Positions 61,654-64,000 of a DNA stretch of 64,000 bases are shown in pieces; within the stretch, counting starts at the first letter, position 1; every line of letters starts with the position of its first letter. The DNA comes from Sphingosinicella sp. (lineage in GTDB: Bacteria > Pseudomonadota > Alphaproteobacteria > Sphingomonadales > Sphingomonadaceae). The notes under the pieces were generated by a model, which saw only the letters and a program-made list of their open reading frames with translations, was not told the origin of the DNA and did not search any database. The DNA lies in NCBI RefSeq assembly GCF_013911755.1, contig NZ_JACESP010000005.1:1-64000 (forward strand), read 5' to 3'. The position numbers were made by a program, and so were the translations under genes.

Positions 61654-64000
61654 ATGTCAATGCGCATGCTCATCGACGCGCGCCACCCGGAGGAGACCCG
61701 GGTCGCCGTCATAGAAGGCAACCGGATCGAGGAGTTTGACTTCGAATCCGCCCACAAGGAACAACTGAAGGGCAATATCTACCTCGCCAAGGTTACACGC
61801 GTCGAACCCTCACTACAGGCGGCGTTCGTGGAATATGGCGGAAACCGGCACGGCTTCCTCGCCTTTTCGGAAATCCACCCGGATTACTACCAGATCCCGA
61901 AAGAGGATCGTGACGCGCTGCTCCGCGAGGAGCGCGAAGCTGCCGAGGCGCACCGCGCCGAGATGGACGCCGAGCACGAGGATGACGACGACGACGCGGA
62001 GAGCGCCGACGAGCCGTCCGACGACGGCGAGGACAGCGAACCGCCCGCCCCCACCACGGTCGGCAGCGATCATCACGACGATCACGACAACGCCATGCGG
62101 GCGAAGCGCCAGAATCTGCGTCGCCGCTACAAGATTCAGGAAGTCATCAAGCGCCGTCAGGTGCTGCTGGTGCAGGTCGTCAAGGAAGAGCGCGGCAACA
62201 AGGGTGCGGCGCTCACGACGTACCTCAGCCTTGCCGGCCGCTACTGCGTGTTCATGCCGAACACCAACCACGGCGGCGGCATCAGCCGGAAGATCTCGAA
62301 CCAGAGCGACCGCAAGCGGCTGAAGTCGATCGTTTCGGAACTGCAGCTGCCGACGGGCATGGGTTGCATCATCCGCACCGCCGGCCTGTCGCGCACGCGC
62401 GCCGAAATCCGTCGCGACTTCGATTATCTCACGCGCCTTTGGGACGAAATCCGCGAGAAGACGTTGGCCTCATCCGCGCCGGCCCTGATCCACGAGGACT
62501 CCGATCTCATCAAGCGGGCGATCCGCGATATCTACAATCGGGACATCGGCGAAGTGCTGGTGGACGGAGAGGAGGGATATCGTGCGGCCAGGAACTTCAT
62601 GAAGCTCCTGATGCCAAGCCATGCGAAGAAGGTTCAACAATACGTTGATCCTGTTCCGCTTTTTCAGCGCTTCCAGGTGGAGCAGCAGCTTGCGGCCATG
62701 TATCACCCGGTGGTGCAGCTGAAGTCGGGTGGCTACATGGTTATCAACCCGACCGAAGCGCTCGTTTCGATCGACATCAACTCGGGCAAGTCCACGCGCG
62801 AGCACAATATCGAGGAAACCGCGCTCAAGACGAACCTTGAAGCGGCGCGCGAAATCGCCCGCCAGCTTCGCCTGCGCGACATGGCCGGGCTCGTCGTGAT
62901 CGACTTCATCGACATGGATGTGCATTCGAACAACCGCAAGGTCGAGAAGGCACTGAAGGAAGCGCTGAAGCACGATCGCGCGCGCATCCAGGTCGGCCGC
63001 ATCTCGTCGTTCGGCCTGCTCGAAATGAGCCGCCAGCGGCTGCGTACCGGCGTGCTCGAAGCCTCGACGCATGTTTGCCCGGTGTGCGACGGCGCGGGCA
63101 TGGTCCGCACCGTGCAGTCCGCCGCGCTCGGCGCGCTTCGCGTGCTGGAGGCCGAGGCGCTGCGCGGCAAGCACAGCCGCATCACGCTGCGCCTGCCCTT
63201 CGAGGTGGCGATCTACATGCTGAACGTGAAACGCAGCCAGATCTCGCGCGTCGAGGATCTGTACGGCGTCATGGTCGAGATCGCGCCGAACGGCGACCTC
63301 AATGTCGGTGATCAGGAGATCGACGGTAGCGGCCCGCCGCCCGTCGCCCGCGTCAGCCTGCAGGCGCCCGTTGCGCCTGTCGCCGAGGATGACGACGACG
63401 ATATCATCGAGGAAGACGAGGACGAGGTCGAGGAGGAAGAGGTCGAAGCCGAAGCCTCCGACCGCCGCGAGCGCAGCGATGAGCGCCGCGACGATGGCGG
63501 CCGCCCGCGCCGCCGCCGCCGTGGGCGCAACCGTCGCGACCGCGAACGCGACGACGAGCGCCGCCCCGCGCCGCAGGATGCCGCAGAAGCTCTCGACGCC
63601 GGCGAGGATGCGGACGAAGCCGCAGAAGGTGAAGCCGGACGCGCCGAGACGCAGGAGCAATCGCGCGACGACAAGGATGAGGATGGCAACAAGCGCCGCC
63701 GCCGCCGCCGGGGTCGTCGTGGCGGCCGCCGCAGGAACGGTGACGAAGTCCCGGGCGAAGCCGCTGAAAGCGAGACCGCAGAGGACGAAGCCGCGCCGAA
63801 CATCGAACCGGCTGCGGAGGAAGCACCCGCCGAGCCCGCGGAAGCCCCTGCACGCAAACCGCGCGGTCGCCGCAAGGCCGTGAAGGCCGAAACCCCGGAA
63901 GAAGCGGCCGAACCGGAAACGGTCGAAGCACCCGCCGTCGAAGCGCCTGCTGCCGAGGCCGAGGCCGAAGCCAAGCCCAAGCGGAGCCGTCGCAAGAAGG
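61654..64000 (+). CDS. rne: Ribonuclease E, N-terminal 782 residues (runs off the window)
   Basis: The endoribonuclease starts MSMRMLIDARHPEETRVAV. The S1 domain (about 35-200) is interrupted by an acidic, His/Asp-rich insert at about 95-150, as in other Alphaproteobacteria. The catalytic Asp residues are D374 (SIDINSGK) and D417 (VIDFIDMD). The zinc-link is C475-P-V-C478 with DGAG following. From about residue 565 the protein becomes a repetitive Arg-rich and Glu/Asp-rich scaffold for RNA and degradosome partners. The frame is open at position 64000, so the C-terminus is missing. The start has GGAG ten bases upstream. Confidence 0.95.
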   Translation, partial: MSMRMLIDARHPEETRVAVIEGNRIEEFDFESAHKEQLKGNIYLAKVTRVEPSLQAAFVEYGGNRHGFLAFSEIHPDYYQIPKEDRDALLREEREAAEAHRAEMDAEHEDDDDDAESADEPSDDGEDSEPPAPTTVGSDHHDDHDNAMRAKRQNLRRRYKIQEVIKRRQVLLVQVVKEERGNKGAALTTYLSLAGRYCVFMPNTNHGGGISRKISNQSDRKRLKSIVSELQLPTGMGCIIRTAGLSRTRAEIRRDFDYLTRLWDEIREKTLASSAPALIHEDSDLIKRAIRDIYNRDIGEVLVDGEEGYRAARNFMKLLMPSHAKKVQQYVDPVPLFQRFQVEQQLAAMYHPVVQLKSGGYMVINPTEALVSIDINSGKSTREHNIEETALKTNLEAAREIARQLRLRDMAGLVVIDFIDMDVHSNNRKVEKALKEALKHDRARIQVGRISSFGLLEMSRQRLRTGVLEASTHVCPVCDGAGMVRTVQSAALGALRVLEAEALRGKHSRITLRLPFEVAIYMLNVKRSQISRVEDLYGVMVEIAPNGDLNVGDQEIDGSGPPPVARVSLQAPVAPVAEDDDDDIIEEDEDEVEEEEVEAEASDRRERSDERRDDGGRPRRRRRGRNRRDRERDDERRPAPQDAAEALDAGEDADEAAEGEAGRAETQEQSRDDKDEDGNKRRRRRRGRRGGRRRNGDEVPGEAAESETAEDEAAPNIEPAAEEAPAEPAEAPARKPRGRRKAVKAETPEEAAEPETVEAPAVEAPAAEAEAEAKPKRSRRKK

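Noticed and set aside
61915-62110. Acidic His/Asp-rich insert in RNase E as a foreign insertion
   Set aside because: Alphaproteobacterial RNase E proteins usually carry an acidic insert in the S1 domain.

Overview
The window is high-GC chromosomal DNA that reads as an alphaproteobacterium, most likely a sphingomonad (inference). The signs are: a popZ-valS neighbourhood, the block rne / amiC / mrcA / prfB, a short PutA with a divergent Lrp-type regulator, a TorF-type porin beside glnBA, exosortase-A-type O-ligase and glycosyltransferase genes, and a GTTC-N7-GTTC SOS box of the alphaproteobacterial type. I see no insertion sequence, prophage, CRISPR array or rRNA. The first 128 bases form a perfect 49-bp fold-back, so position 1 is probably a contig edge with a chimeric end.

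Layout. 1-5.8 kb: the end of a DNA glycosylase gene, then small repair, stress and envelope genes (2H phosphoesterase and DUF72 behind a putative SOS box, PhnA-like, SDR, DUF1428, peroxiredoxin, a lipoprotein with an Ivy-like domain, small membrane proteins). 6.2-11 kb: dienelactone hydrolase, MFS transporter, dihydroorotase-like enzyme, YgfZ. 11-16.4 kb: a leftward run pcm-tolC-popZ-valS with a good promoter overlapped by a palindrome. 16.6 kb: tRNA-Cys. 16.9-21.7 kb: serine hydrolase and D-aminoacylase pair, then pgl-glk behind two stacked hairpins. 21.7-28.5 kb: PilZ, thiolase and MaoC, Lrp regulator and putA, MscS. 28.6-34.5 kb: exopolysaccharide genes (O-ligase, wecB, glycosyltransferase), then small conserved genes and an S24-type repressor that lacks the catalytic serine. 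34.5-40.7 kb: tamA-tamB. 40.8 kb: tRNA-His. 41-42.9 kb: glnB-glnA behind a sigma-54 promoter. 43-50 kb: TorF-type protein, parE, GcvA-like LysR regulator, a TPR/TonB-C protein and two candidate small RNAs. 50-54.3 kb: queC-queE, queF, sseA-metC. 54.3-64 kb: prfB with its programmed frameshift, mrcA, an unusual ATP-grasp and nucleotidyltransferase pair, amiC, and rne running off the window end.

Themes. Cell-envelope building dominates (TamAB, PBP1A, AmiC, TolC, O-ligase, possible lysozyme inhibitor), together with nitrogen and carbon control (glnBA, putA, pgl-glk) and translation or RNA functions (valS, prfB, rne, queuosine genes, two tRNAs). The least explained parts are the ATP-grasp/nucleotidyltransferase pair placed between mrcA and amiC, the S24 protein with Ala in place of Ser and an apparent CTG start, the SOS box before the 2H-DUF72 pair, and two terminator-ended non-coding segments carrying a CCUCCCC motif.
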